Shown: positions 1 to 9,042, counted from the first letter of the stretch. The stretch: DNA of 64,000 bases from an uncultured Acidobacteriota bacterium (GCA_937873515.1 CALMYB010000019.1:1-64000), one strand, 5' to 3'. The notes: generated by a model from the letters alone, not told the origin. A program made the numbers and translations.

Positions 1-64
1 GCCGATTTTTGTTCCGTTTTGTTCCGCTTGTTCTGTTCCGCGCGGAACGGAACAAACATCGAGG
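1..64. repeat. Inverted copy of the 15825-15888 repeat
   Basis: This 64-base stretch is the reverse complement of 15825-15888, with only a few mismatches near the middle (around GTTCCGCGCGGAAC). Both copies are built from GTTCCG and CGGAAC words, so each is itself partly palindromic. The window edge cuts the left side, so the full repeat may be longer. Bases 65-162 continue with short palindromic words such as GGCGGCGAGCCGCC and contain no gene. Confidence 0.85.
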
Positions 65-162
65 TTTTGTCGGCGGCGAGCCGCCTCCGAGGTTGGTTTT
101 GTGGCACGGTCCCACGGCATGAATGCCGTGGCAATTCGGCGGGAATCTGCGTTGAATTTCAC

Positions 163-229
163 GCCCTTACTAACGTGCGGGCTTGCGGCAACGCTGACCG
201 CCCGCTCACGCAGGCGGTACTGACAAGAG
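163..229. repeat. Dispersed repeat R2, copy 1
   Basis: This is the same element as 15701-15772 (inverted relative to this copy) and the insert inside nnr at 58889-58985. Shared words include CCTTACTAACGTGCGGGCTT and CCGCCCGCTCACGCAGGCGG. The second word is an imperfect palindrome. It lies just downstream of the stop codon of the methyltransferase gene at 246. Confidence 0.85.
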
Positions 230-245
230 CCTGACTGCCCGCTGG

Positions 246-2105
246 TTAGCTTTCTTCGAGTGCTTCGAACACCTGGAGGGCGTATTTCACGTTGCCGAAC
301 GGTGCCGAGACCTGAACGCCCTGAATGGCGTCGCGGACCTCAAGCAGCGATTCGCGTGCGATCACGATGCCTTCTTCGCGTGAGTGTTCTTTGCTCTTGT
401 CGGAGGCGATTCGCATCCTTTCGAGGATCTCCTGCGTTACATTCACGCCGGGAACTTCGTTGTGCATGAATTCGGCGTTGCGGTATGAAACGAGCGGCCA
501 GATGCCAGCAACTACGGGCACGCGAACGTGCGAGATGCGTTCGAGGAAGTGCCGAAGCTGCTCGGTATCAAAAACGGGCTGAGTGATGGCATATTCCGCT
601 CCTGCCTCGACCTTCCACTCGAATCGGCGGATCTCTTCGTCGAGATTTATTGCACCGGGATTCACGCCGACGCCGATCGAGAACTCGGTAGGCTTGCCGA
701 TCGGGTTGTTGCCGAGATCGAGGCCGTGGTTGAGCTTGTTCGCCATGTTCGTGAGGCCGATGGAGTCTATGTCGAAGACGGCCGTCGCGTCCGGATACGG
801 CCCCATTTTCGGCGGGTCGCCCGTGATAAGCAGCAAGTTGTGCAGCCCCAAAGCGGCGGCACCGAGAAGATCGGACATCATCCCGAGCAAGTTGCGGTCG
901 CGGCAGCAATAGTGAAGCACGGGTTCGATGCCGACCTTTTCCTGGACGAGAACTGCGGTCGCAAGTGCCGACATACGCGTTTGGGCGCGCGGGCCGTCGG
1001 GAATGTTCACGCCGTCAACTCCGGCTTCGTGCAAAAGACGGATCGATTCGAGTGTTTTGTCCGCGTCGCAGCCCTTTGGCGGGAGAACTTCGACAGAAGT
1101 AACGAACTCGCCGCGTGCGATCTTCTTCGACCAAAGGCTTCGGTCCTCCTTGGGCACAACCTGAATGTCGGGCGGCTTTATCTCGGCGACGGCAACGATC
1201 TGGCGGCGCGCTTCGCTGATCGCCTGACGAGGGCTGATCGAGCGGACCGCATCGGCAATAAGCTTGATGTGCGTCGGCGTAGTTCCGCAGCATCCGCCGA
1301 TGAATCTCGCACCGGCGGACACGAAACGCTTTGCAAAGGTCGCCATATATTCGGGCGAACCCATGTAGAACTGCCGTCCCTGAACGTCACGCGGAAGTCC
1401 CGCGTTCGGCTGGGCCGAAAGATCTTTTTCGGTTACGGCACGCATCTTTTCGAGAGCGTTCAATAGGTGATTCGGGCCCATTCCGCAGTTCAGGCCGACA
1501 ATGTCGGCACCGAGTTCGTCAAGACGGGTCGCTATCGTCTCAGGCGTACTTCCGAAAGCGGTCTTGCCGTCCATCTGGATCGTCATCTGGGCGACTATGG
1601 GAAGATCGCTGACTTCGCGGACAGCCCTGATCGCCTGCTCGATGATCTCAAGTTCCGAGAATGTTTCGAGGACGAAGAGATCGACGCCGCCTTCGAGTAG
1701 AGCGTTGACCTGTTCGAGGTAGTAGCCCTTTGCTTCGTCGAACGACGTCGGGCCGAAAGGCTCGATGCGAAGACCGAGCGGGCCGATCGCTCCGGCGACG
1801 AATGCCTTTTCGCCTGCGGCTTGCCGTGCGATCCGGGCGGCGGCAACATTGATCTCATGCAGCTTCGATTCGAGGCCGTAGGGCAGAAGCTTCGGGCGAG
1901 TCGCGCCGAATGTGTTCGTCTCAATGATGTCGGCACCGGCCGCAACGTATTCGTCGTGCACTTCCTTGACGAGATCCGGCTGCGTGAGATTCAGCTCATC
2001 GTAGCTGCGATTGATGTAGATGCCCTTATCGTAAAGACGTGTGCCGACGGCGCCGTCAAACACATAAACGCCTTCGCCTCCGATAAGGTCGCGAAACTTT
2101 TTCAT
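246..2105 (-). CDS. Bifunctional homocysteine S-methyltransferase / 5,10-methylenetetrahydrofolate reductase
   Basis: The 619-residue protein joins two enzymes of methionine synthesis, as in Bacillus YitJ. Residues about 1-300 are a homocysteine S-methyltransferase barrel with an early DGAVGTRL motif and the zinc-binding GGCCGTTP. Residues about 325-610 are a methylenetetrahydrofolate reductase barrel (SVEVLPPKGCDADKT, LLLITGDPPK). The methyl donor of the first half is not certain; S-methylmethionine or methyltetrahydrofolate are possibilities in such fusions. The ATG at 2105 follows a leader carrying a SAM-II type riboswitch (2169-2220) and a terminator hairpin (2115-2146), which fits repression by S-adenosylmethionine. 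Nothing in the coding sequence looks broken. Confidence 0.93.
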   Translation of the reverse strand: MKKFRDLIGGEGVYVFDGAVGTRLYDKGIYINRSYDELNLTQPDLVKEVHDEYVAAGADIIETNTFGATRPKLLPYGLESKLHEINVAAARIARQAAGEKAFVAGAIGPLGLRIEPFGPTSFDEAKGYYLEQVNALLEGGVDLFVLETFSELEIIEQAIRAVREVSDLPIVAQMTIQMDGKTAFGSTPETIATRLDELGADIVGLNCGMGPNHLLNALEKMRAVTEKDLSAQPNAGLPRDVQGRQFYMGSPEYMATFAKRFVSAGARFIGGCCGTTPTHIKLIADAVRSISPRQAISEARRQIVAVAEIKPPDIQVVPKEDRSLWSKKIARGEFVTSVEVLPPKGCDADKTLESIRLLHEAGVDGVNIPDGPRAQTRMSALATAVLVQEKVGIEPVLHYCCRDRNLLGMMSDLLGAAALGLHNLLLITGDPPKMGPYPDATAVFDIDSIGLTNMANKLNHGLDLGNNPIGKPTEFSIGVGVNPGAINLDEEIRRFEWKVEAGAEYAITQPVFDTEQLRHFLERISHVRVPVVAGIWPLVSYRNAEFMHNEVPGVNVTQEILERMRIASDKSKEHSREEGIVIARESLLEVRDAIQGVQVSAPFGNVKYALQVFEALEES

Positions 2106-2114
2106 AAAAACCCT

Positions 2115-2146
2115 AAAAAGGCCTCGCCAAACCAGCGAGACCTTTT
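2115..2146 (-). terminator. Rho-independent terminator in the methyltransferase/MTHFR leader
   Basis: On the minus strand, AAAAGGTCTCGC (2146-2135) pairs with GCGAGGCCTTTT (2127-2116): 12 pairs with one G-U, a 7-base loop, then T residues. It sits between the SAM-II aptamer and the start codon at 2105, so a constitutive terminator would silence the gene. I therefore read it as the conditional expression platform of the riboswitch. Reading into it from mutM could also be stopped here. Confidence 0.75.
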
Positions 2147-2168
2147 CAAAAACTTTGAATATGCATCA

Positions 2169-2220
2169 GCTGTTTAGCGGTTTATTTAACGTGGTCGCAA
2201 GTCGCAATAACTCACCACGA
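2169..2220 (-). promoter_or_regulatory. SAM-II riboswitch aptamer
   Basis: Read on the minus strand, the RNA starts UCGUGGUGAGUUAUUGCGAC, continues with CUUGCGACCACG, and ends with GUUAAAUAAACCGCUAAACA. P1 is CGUGGU paired with ACCACG. The A-rich linker and the GCUAAA box match the SAM-II (metA) family in order and spacing, and the length of about 52 nt is that of the crystallised SAM-II aptamer as I remember it. It lies about 65 nt upstream of a methionine-pathway gene, just after a good promoter. SAM-II is known mainly from Alphaproteobacteria, so presence here is notable. Not checked with a covariance model. Confidence 0.85.
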
Positions 2221-2231
2221 TCTTTACATCG

Positions 2232-2260
2232 ATATTGTGCCTTTCAATGCGTGGTGTCAA
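2232..2260 (-). promoter_or_regulatory. Sigma70-type promoter for the riboswitch-controlled gene
   Basis: The minus strand shows TTGACA (2260-2255), 17 bases, then CAATAT (2237-2232). Predicted initiation near 2226 is a few bases before the SAM-II P1 stem begins at 2220, so promoter, aptamer, terminator and start codon line up. The -35 box overlaps the region just beyond the 3' end of mutM. Confidence 0.6.
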
Positions 2261-2272
2261 GGAGTTACGCCA

Positions 2273-3100
2273 CTATCGACGCTGACACACGGGGCAAAAA
2301 TAGGTGGATCTGCCGGCGTGAGTGATCCGCTTGATCATGTTCGAGCAGGTTTCGCACGGTTTTCCCTCGCGGCCGTAAACGAGCCAACGGCCATTCTCCG
2401 GGGCGTAGTTGCCATTGATATTCCTCGGATCGAGCTTGCCGCGTTTCGACATTTTGAGAGCCTGTCTGAGCGTGAGCTCAATCGCGGAAAAGAGCCTCTC
2501 GGCACGCGGACGTGAGATACGATTCGCTTTGACGGACGGGTGAACGCCCGCAGCGTACATCACTTCGGCCGCATAGATGTTCCCGAGACCCGTAACTTTT
2601 GTTTGATCGAGGAGAAATTCCTTTAGAGTGCGGCGTGCGGCTTTGAGTGAGCGATGAAACTGATCTACGGTAAATTCTTCCGAGAACGGTTCGGGAGCAA
2701 GTTTTGCGATCTCCGGTGAGCTTGCAATCTCATTTGTCTTGACGATCTTCATCAGGCCGAAATGCCGCTGATCGTCGAATACGAGCCGTTGGCCGTCGGT
2801 GAGTTGAAAGACGGCGTGGGCGAACTTCGGGTTCTCGTCCTCTTCGTCGAGGAGCATAAATCTCCCGCTCATTCGTAGATGCACGAGAAGCGTGTGCGAA
2901 ATGTCGAATTCTATGAGGATGTATTTACCCCGTCGTCGAACCTCCGTAAAGGTGGAGTCTCGGAGTCGCCGTGAGAATACAGCGGGCGTCGTCGATGGAG
3001 CAAGCCGAGCGCGAATGAGTTTGGCCGTCTCGATGGTTCGGCCTTTGAGAAGGCGTTGCAGTTGGCGTGCGACGAGATCGACTTCGGGCAGTTCAGGCAT
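2273..3100 (-). CDS. mutM: Formamidopyrimidine-DNA glycosylase
   Basis: The 275-residue protein is the base-excision repair glycosylase/AP lyase that removes 8-oxoguanine and formamidopyrimidines. It begins with MPELPEV, giving the catalytic Pro after Met removal and the conserved Glu. The C-terminus has the zinc finger with CETC and CPVC pairs (about residues 248-272). Length is typical. The start at 3100 lies 6 bases after the stop of the nucleotidyltransferase gene at 3107, so the two are probably cotranscribed. Its stop at 2273 lies just upstream of the promoter for the methyltransferase gene. Confidence 0.97.
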   Translation of the reverse strand: MPELPEVDLVARQLQRLLKGRTIETAKLIRARLAPSTTPAVFSRRLRDSTFTEVRRRGKYILIEFDISHTLLVHLRMSGRFMLLDEEDENPKFAHAVFQLTDGQRLVFDDQRHFGLMKIVKTNEIASSPEIAKLAPEPFSEEFTVDQFHRSLKAARRTLKEFLLDQTKVTGLGNIYAAEVMYAAGVHPSVKANRISRPRAERLFSAIELTLRQALKMSKRGKLDPRNINGNYAPENGRWLVYGREGKPCETCSNMIKRITHAGRSTYFCPVCQRR

Positions 3101-3106
3101 TTGACG

Positions 3107-4147
3107 TTAAACGCGCGTGTAGTCGGTGAGCTGCGTCTTATCGCCAAGGATCGCGCCGTTGGTCACGGTCGCTTTGCGGCCGATATGGCAGCTCTTGCCG
3201 ACGACAGAATCGCGTATCACGGCACCGGCAGCGATCCGCGTATGCGGCCAGATCACCGAATTTTCGACGATGGCCCGCTCTTCGACCAGGACGCCGCGGC
3301 CGAGAACCGAGCATTTGATCTCGGCACCGGGCTTGATGTTGCAATCCTCGGCGAGCCGGGAAAGATCGTCAACGACCGCTGCCGTCGCGATGTCCGAGCC
3401 TGAATTCGACTGCAGTTCGAATCCGCGGATCTTGCCGGTGAGCAGGTCGAGATTCGCTGTCAGGTATGTTGCCGGAGTGCCGATATCGCTCCAATAGTTG
3501 GATTCGATAACGTGGCCGTAGAACGGCATTCCGCGCTCGATGATCTCGGGCATTATCTGTGTCTCGAACGAGCGGTTCTCGCCCTTTGGAGCGAGAGCGA
3601 GGATCTCGGGTTCGAGGATGTAGATGCCGGCGTTGATCGTGTTCACCCCAAGGGCCGCAGCTTCTTCGGGCTTCGGCTTTTCAAGGAAGCGAGTGATCGC
3701 ACTATCGGCGGTCGTCTCGACGAGGCCGTAACGGGAAGTATCCTCGACGCGGGTAAGGGTCAAGGTCGCGGTCGCGTTACGCGCACGGTGCGTTTCGATC
3801 ACGGCCCCGAGGTCGATGTCCGTCAAAATGTCGCCGTTGACGACAACGGTCGTCGTATCGCAGCCGTCCGCGGCGAACCTATACGCTCCGCCCGTACCGA
3901 GCGGCGAAGCTTCCGTAATATAGCTCAAGCGAACTCCGAGGTCGCTGCCGTCGCCCCAGAAATGCTCGATCTTATCAGGTTGATAGCTGAGCGAGATCGC
4001 GATATCGTCCACGCCGGCCCGCTTCAGCACCTCGATCTGATATTCGAGGAACGGACGATTGACGACGGGCACGATCGGCTTCGGCGTATAGATGGTGAGC
4101 GGCCGAAGCCGCGTGCCTTTTCCACCTGCTAGAATGACTGCCTTCAT
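3107..4147 (-). CDS. Sugar-phosphate nucleotidyltransferase (mannose-1-phosphate guanylyltransferase type)
   Basis: The protein starts MKAVILAGGKGTRLRP, the nucleotide-binding signature of nucleotidyltransferases that make NDP-sugars, followed by VVNGDILTDIDL (metal binding). The last about 100 residues have the short hydrophobic periodicity of left-handed beta-helix hexapeptide repeats (ENSVIWPHTRIAAGAVI). This layout fits bacterial mannose-1-phosphate guanylyltransferases or GlmU-like enzymes; the exact sugar cannot be told from sequence alone. I chose the ATG at 4147; an upstream in-frame start at 4195 would only add a non-conserved tail. It is the first gene of an operon with mutM and is divergent from the TPR gene at 4370. 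Confidence 0.85.
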   Translation of the reverse strand: MKAVILAGGKGTRLRPLTIYTPKPIVPVVNRPFLEYQIEVLKRAGVDDIAISLSYQPDKIEHFWGDGSDLGVRLSYITEASPLGTGGAYRFAADGCDTTTVVVNGDILTDIDLGAVIETHRARNATATLTLTRVEDTSRYGLVETTADSAITRFLEKPKPEEAAALGVNTINAGIYILEPEILALAPKGENRSFETQIMPEIIERGMPFYGHVIESNYWSDIGTPATYLTANLDLLTGKIRGFELQSNSGSDIATAAVVDDLSRLAEDCNIKPGAEIKCSVLGRGVLVEERAIVENSVIWPHTRIAAGAVIRDSVVGKSCHIGRKATVTNGAILGDKTQLTDYTRV

Positions 4148-4369
4148 AGAGGATTCTGAAGTGTTTAGAGTAAGAGAAAGGCTGATATAAATCAAAATCG
4201 TTCATTTTGACCGATGCATCGTTCAACATTGTATAAAATGTTTGACGTTCCTTGTTGCATTCTGCTAATCTACTCAGCACGGGTCAATCGCTTTCTTGAC
4301 CTTTGTGTCCATCCATTCGCAATTTTTTTGGGCGTTAGATCGGCCTTTCCGGTGGGATTTCAGTAAAAG

Positions 4370-6394
4370 ATGAGTTTCGACAAGACAAAGGCGATGCGAA
4401 ATGCTGAAAAGCATGTCGCACAAGGGAAGATTCGACTCGCAATTAACGAGTATCAGGCAGTTGTAGCCCACGATCCGAGGGACATTACAACGATGAATAT
4501 GCTCGGCGACCTTCACGCAAAGACCTCAGATCGCCGGCAGGCGGTCGAGTGCTATATGAAGGTCGCGGAACACTACGCGACGCAGGGATTTGCCCAGAAG
4601 GCGATCGCGATCTACAACAAGGTCGCGCGTCTCCAGCCGGATTCGATCGAGGTTTCTAACAAGCTCGCCGAACTTTACAAGTTAAAGGGTTCGCTGAGCG
4701 AGGCGCGTTCGCATTACGAGACTCTCGCCAGACATTACGAGGCGACGGGCAAACGGATCGAGGCTTTGGCGATGTGGAAGCAGATCGCACTGCTTGACCC
4801 GAACAATACCGAGGTTTGCCTTAGCCTTGCAGAGTCATATTTGAAAGAAGGCGAAAGCGAGGACGCGGCCGAGGCGTTCGCAGAGGCGGGCGGAAGATTC
4901 GACCGCCACGGCGATCACGAAGAAGCGGTAAAGGCGTTTCAGCGCAGCTTGGACATTCAGCCGGACGCTCTCCGTACGCTCGACGGTTTGATCCGCTCGT
5001 ATTCGGCGCTCGGCAAAGTTTCTAAGGCCGTCGAATATCTTGAAGGCATCCTTCAAAAAGAGCCCTACAATCGCGACATCCTTTATCTGCTCATCGATTG
5101 CCACATCGATTCCGGGAATACGGATGGCGCTGAGCGTGCCGTGCTCCAGCTGGTCGAGATCGAGCCGGCGAATTATCCGAAACTGCTTGATCTGATAGGC
5201 CTTTATCTAAAAGCGGATGATCTTGATTCGGCGGCCAGGATCCTTTCGATGTCGTCCGAGTACCTGCTTGCAGGCGGACAGGCCGAGGATTGCAGCCGCT
5301 GGATATCCGAGATCCTGGAACGCGATCCGTCGCATGTGCCGGCATTGCGTCTGTTGGTGCGATATTGTTCCTGGGTCAAGGACGAAGAGGCATTCCGCGT
5401 TGCGCTCGAACGTCTTGCGGTCTCAGCCCGGGCAAAGAATGAGGCGGATGACGAAAGATTTGCGCTGTCGCAGCTAGTGATCGTTCGTCCGTTCGAGACG
5501 CAGTTCAGCGAGCGTTTAGCGGAATTGAAGGAGCTCCACGGCTTTGCTGAAGACGACCTCGACGTTGAACTTTTCCGTGCCGGATTTGATTCACCCGAGG
5601 TTCAGCCGGCCGTGGCCGTGGTTGAGGAAGAGCAAGAGCAAGAGCAAGAGCAAGAGGTTTCACCGGTCATCGTCGAGGCGCAGACGGAAGATGCTCCGGC
5701 ACCGATACCTGTCGAACCTGAGCCGGTCGCGATACAAACGCTGTCCGAAAGATCGGTCGCGAGCGAGGCCGATGAGGCGAAGTTCGTAAAAGATCTTGAG
5801 AGCATCAGCTTCTACATCGACAACGAATATCACGAGCTTGCGGCGAAGGCGATCGATGAGATCGAGGCCGAATTTGGCCGTAGGCCCGAGATCGAGGACG
5901 TTAAGAAAAAGGTTGCTGCCTTGCGCAACAAGGCTGCCTCGAACCACAGTCTCACGGTCGAGGATATGCGCAGCGAGTTCGGCCTGACCGACGAGCTGCC
6001 TTCGGATGAAGATTACGACACGAAATATCACACTGCGATCGCGTATCAGGAAATGGGCCTGACCGAAGACGCGATACGTATTTTCCAGGAGGCGATCTCG
6101 CTCGTCTCGCCGCTTGACGGCACCCGCAGATTCTTTCATTGCGCGAACCTCTTGGGGCATTGCTTTATGGCAACGGGCCACGCAAGCATGGCCGTTACTT
6201 GGTTCACACGTGCCCTTGAAACGCCTAATCTGGATGATTCGGAGCGGCATGGACTTTGGTACGAGCTTGCTACTGCCTACGATGCGGCAGGCAATCCCGT
6301 CGATGCGCACCGCTTTTACGAGCAGGTCTATACCGAGAACGTAGATTTTCGTGACGTGGCAAGCCGAGTGCGGAGCGAGATGGCCGTGCATTAG
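4370..6394 (+). CDS. Large tetratricopeptide-repeat protein
   Basis: The 674-residue protein has no signal peptide and is built of TPR units, clear at residues about 10-330 (for example GFAQKAIAIYNKVARLQPD) and again at about 550-665. Between them lies an acidic linker, about residues 420-470, including a run of alternating Glu-Gln coded by repeated GAGCAA triplet pairs. TPR proteins serve as scaffolds; the partner is unknown. The run of identical six-base units could expand or contract. It heads the plus-strand group that leads into thiE and thiD, with 40 bases to the next gene. Confidence 0.8.
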   Translation: MSFDKTKAMRNAEKHVAQGKIRLAINEYQAVVAHDPRDITTMNMLGDLHAKTSDRRQAVECYMKVAEHYATQGFAQKAIAIYNKVARLQPDSIEVSNKLAELYKLKGSLSEARSHYETLARHYEATGKRIEALAMWKQIALLDPNNTEVCLSLAESYLKEGESEDAAEAFAEAGGRFDRHGDHEEAVKAFQRSLDIQPDALRTLDGLIRSYSALGKVSKAVEYLEGILQKEPYNRDILYLLIDCHIDSGNTDGAERAVLQLVEIEPANYPKLLDLIGLYLKADDLDSAARILSMSSEYLLAGGQAEDCSRWISEILERDPSHVPALRLLVRYCSWVKDEEAFRVALERLAVSARAKNEADDERFALSQLVIVRPFETQFSERLAELKELHGFAEDDLDVELFRAGFDSPEVQPAVAVVEEEQEQEQEQEVSPVIVEAQTEDAPAPIPVEPEPVAIQTLSERSVASEADEAKFVKDLESISFYIDNEYHELAAKAIDEIEAEFGRRPEIEDVKKKVAALRNKAASNHSLTVEDMRSEFGLTDELPSDEDYDTKYHTAIAYQEMGLTEDAIRIFQEAISLVSPLDGTRRFFHCANLLGHCFMATGHASMAVTWFTRALETPNLDDSERHGLWYELATAYDAAGNPVDAHRFYEQVYTENVDFRDVASRVRSEMAVH

Positions 6395-6434
6395 CGATAG
6401 TTTTCGATTGCGTGTTTAGTTATAATTTGACGGT

Positions 6435-6731
6435 ATGGTGGAACGCCTTACCGTCATTTTCTTTATCATTCTCTGCCTGCTGCTCGGGATGTATCTGATC
6501 CTGTCGCCTTGGGACGCGCTTTTCGGGCCGTGGGCAGACAATTATCTACTTGCGTACGTTGCCGACAGATCCGGAATGCCGTCTATCCAAAGAGCGATAG
6601 CTTCCACATGGTTTCGCGGTGCGGTAACGGGATTGGGCGTTCTGAACATCATCATCGCCGTGTGGGAAATGTTCAGTTTCAATAAGACGGTCGCGATGCT
6701 CCACAAGCTCAATCCGACAGATCCGAAATGA
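6435..6731 (+). CDS. Small membrane protein, function unknown
   Basis: The 98-residue protein has an N-terminal hydrophobic segment (about residues 6-25) and a second at about 60-80 (GAVTGLGVLNIIIAVWEMF), so it probably spans the membrane twice. I do not recognise a family beyond that. A TATAAT box at 6421-6426 sits only 9 bases before the ATG, which suggests a leaderless or nearly leaderless internal transcript. Its stop overlaps the start of thiE by 4 bases (ATGA), so translation is probably coupled. Confidence 0.7.
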   Translation: MVERLTVIFFIILCLLLGMYLILSPWDALFGPWADNYLLAYVADRSGMPSIQRAIASTWFRGAVTGLGVLNIIIAVWEMFSFNKTVAMLHKLNPTDPK

Positions 6732-7348
6732 CGATCGAGCCTCCGATCACTTACCTCATTACAAGCGGCGAACTTACTCAGGAAAATTTCACGTCCCGCT
6801 CGGACGAATTCGTCCGGCTGCTTGCCGAAGCTGCCGCGGACGGCGTCGATGTCATCCAGATCCGCGAGAAGGCCCTCTCGGCACGGAATTTGAGTTTCCT
6901 TTCGAGCCGTCTCGCCGATTCGCTTAAGGGCAGCCGAACGAAACTTCTTGTGAACGATCGCACGGATATCGCCAAGGCGGCCGGCTCCGACGGCGTGCAC
7001 CTTACGACGCGTTCGTTGAGCGTCGAAGCGGTGCGGAAGATAGTCGGGGCCGAAGGCGTCATCAGCTGCTCGGCGCACACTATTGCTGAAGTTAAGCGGG
7101 CGGGCGATGCGGGTGCGGACATCATTCTTTTCGGCCCTGTTTTTGCTTCGCCCGGCAAAGGCGAAGCTGTCGGGCTCGATGCGCTTGTCGAAGCGGTCAA
7201 CGCTGCCGGCGATTCAAAACTTCTTGCTCTTGGCGGTATCGACGAGCGGAATTTTACGGAAGCATTGGAAAGCGGAGCGGACGGAGTCGCGGCCATCCGA
7301 TCGCTGAATGATCGAGCCTCTCGCCGCGTGATAATTGGAGGAAGATGA
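6728..7348 (+). CDS. thiE: Thiamine-phosphate synthase
   Basis: The 206-residue protein joins HMP pyrophosphate and the thiazole phosphate to give thiamine monophosphate. Family features include QIREKALSARN (pyrophosphate site), LLVNDRTDIA, DGVHL, CSAHT and FGPVFASPGKG, ending in the phosphate-binding LALGGI. It overlaps the small membrane gene upstream and thiD downstream by 4 bases each, a tightly coupled unit. I saw no TPP riboswitch ahead of this group. Confidence 0.94.
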   Translation: MTIEPPITYLITSGELTQENFTSRSDEFVRLLAEAAADGVDVIQIREKALSARNLSFLSSRLADSLKGSRTKLLVNDRTDIAKAAGSDGVHLTTRSLSVEAVRKIVGAEGVISCSAHTIAEVKRAGDAGADIILFGPVFASPGKGEAVGLDALVEAVNAAGDSKLLALGGIDERNFTEALESGADGVAAIRSLNDRASRRVIIGGR

Positions 7349-8139
7349 ACGAAGATCTGCGTCCTGTTTGCCTGACGATAGCTGGAGTTGACCCTTCGGG
7401 CGGAGCAGGGGTTCTGGCCGACATCAAGACCTTTGCGGCGCACGATTGCTTCGGAACGGGGGCGATCGCTTCGCTGACCTTTCAGAATACGACGGGCGTG
7501 TTCGGCTCTGTTTCGCAGTCGGCCGAGACGGTCTATCAGCAGATCAAAGCGGTGGCCGAAGATATGGAGATCGCCGCGGTGAAGACGGGAATGCTGCCGA
7601 CACGTGAGGTGATCGAGGCGGTGGCCGCGAGCATTTCGGAGTTTCGACTTCGGAACGTCGTGGCCGATCCGGTCGTGCGTTCCACGTCAGGTTTCGACCT
7701 TATAGATGATGCTGCGCTCGACGCCCTTGTCGAGAAAATGTTTCCGCTGGCAGTCGTCGTAACCCCGAACCTAGCCGAGGCCGAGCGCATCGTCGGAGGC
7801 CGGATCGCTTCGATCGCGGATCTGAATTCCGCGGGTGCGAAGATGCTCGATCGCGGTGCAAATGCGGTGTTGATAAAGGGCGGGCACTCAATTGAGCGGC
7901 GGCCGGCGAAGGCCGTGGACCGGCTTTATCTTCGCGAGGAAACGAAAGAATTCGAGGCGGAATTCATCGCGGGCGAACCCGTCCACGGAACGGGCTGTGC
8001 ACTATCTTCCGCGATCGCCGCGAACCTCGCACACGGCAAGGATCTATTCGACGCGATCGCAGATGCAAAGAGATTTGTTACCGATTCTATCCGATCGGCG
8101 GAAAAGGTCGGACACGGAAATCGGCCCGTCAATGTTTAG
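7345..8139 (+). CDS. thiD: Hydroxymethylpyrimidine / phosphomethylpyrimidine kinase
   Basis: The 264-residue protein phosphorylates HMP and HMP-P in thiamine synthesis. It has the ribokinase-like start TIAGVDPSGGAGVLADIKT and the C-terminal catalytic region VHGTGCALSSAIAA with the conserved anion-hole glycine and cysteine. It overlaps thiE by 4 bases. Its stop (8137-8139) directly abuts the stop of the convergent gene at 8140, with no base between. Confidence 0.95.
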   Translation: MNEDLRPVCLTIAGVDPSGGAGVLADIKTFAAHDCFGTGAIASLTFQNTTGVFGSVSQSAETVYQQIKAVAEDMEIAAVKTGMLPTREVIEAVAASISEFRLRNVVADPVVRSTSGFDLIDDAALDALVEKMFPLAVVVTPNLAEAERIVGGRIASIADLNSAGAKMLDRGANAVLIKGGHSIERRPAKAVDRLYLREETKEFEAEFIAGEPVHGTGCALSSAIAANLAHGKDLFDAIADAKRFVTDSIRSAEKVGHGNRPVNV

Positions 8140-9021
8140 TTATTTTGCGGGTGTGAAGATCGACGGGCTGACGTAGGTTACGCCAAAGATAACGCCGGTT
8201 CGCGGGCTGTTTCGGGTGATACCGAATGCCGCAGCGGTATCGAACCGCAGGCCGGATGCTCGGAACTGTGCTCCGATCCTCACCTGGCCCTGGCTTTCGG
8301 TTCCGATCGGTGCACTTCGCCGTGTACTCGATCTGCCGTTGATCTCGCTAACGATATTGATGTGGTCGGTGACGCGATAAATTCCCGCAAGTCCGTAGAG
8401 GATGACATCATTCTGCGAGAAGCGATCGAGCGGTGCGGACATCAGGCCTATGCCGATGTTGCCCATCAAGTTCATTCGCGGCGTGCCGCGGACGACGCTG
8501 CCGAATTTTTTCTGTACGAGGATCTTGCTGAAAATATTGATCTGATTCGTCCCGATGCCCTTCGCCTGATCGGTATTAGGCATCTCGAAGCCGAATTTCA
8601 GGCCGATCGCCGGAAGATACTTCTTCTCGTTCCTGAGTTTGATCTTTGCGGAAACGATGATGTCGCCAAAGTCGTGGGTGGAGTTGCCGCTTATGTTAAG
8701 CGGGATCGAGGGCGACGAGATCGAATCGATCGAGACGTAATCCTGTACGACGCCTTCGAGCTGAAGCTCGACGTTCGGAGCGATGCCTGACTTTATGCGG
8801 ATGTTGCCAAGCCGCGTGAGATCTCCTTCCATTCCGGAGAGCGGAAATCTTGCGTCCTGAAAAAACTCGACGCCCGCACTGATCTCGAGGGCACCGGCCG
8901 GCGTAATGTCGATGTCGTCGGTAAGGAGCGGCCTTTGCTGTGCCGAGACGCAAAGCGCCGAAGCGAGCAAAATAACACAATAAATGACGGCCGTTCTCAC
9001 GCGAAGTATTTTGACACGCAT
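8140..9021 (-). CDS. Secreted, probably outer-membrane beta-barrel protein
   Basis: The 293-residue protein begins with a clear signal peptide (about residues 1-27, ending CVSAQQ). The rest alternates polar and hydrophobic residues in short strands with an aromatic C-terminal half (VSPSIF), as expected of an outer-membrane beta-barrel. Some acidobacterial proteins of this look are named transporter or phenol-degradation MetA-like; I cannot assign a substrate. It lies 21 bases downstream of purH and could be cotranscribed with it. Confidence 0.6.
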   Translation of the reverse strand: MRVKILRVRTAVIYCVILLASALCVSAQQRPLLTDDIDITPAGALEISAGVEFFQDARFPLSGMEGDLTRLGNIRIKSGIAPNVELQLEGVVQDYVSIDSISSPSIPLNISGNSTHDFGDIIVSAKIKLRNEKKYLPAIGLKFGFEMPNTDQAKGIGTNQINIFSKILVQKKFGSVVRGTPRMNLMGNIGIGLMSAPLDRFSQNDVILYGLAGIYRVTDHINIVSEINGRSSTRRSAPIGTESQGQVRIGAQFRASGLRFDTAAAFGITRNSPRTGVIFGVTYVSPSIFTPAK

Positions 9022-9042
9022 CCGCTTGAATTCGCAATCGCG

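Noticed and set aside
528..1466. A 312-codon plus-strand frame inside the methyltransferase/MTHFR gene
   Set aside because: Antisense shadow of a clear enzyme; no domain, no ribosome site.
6395..6727. TPP riboswitch before thiE
   Set aside because: No matching conserved stems in the 333 bases before thiE, and these bases are mostly the small membrane gene.
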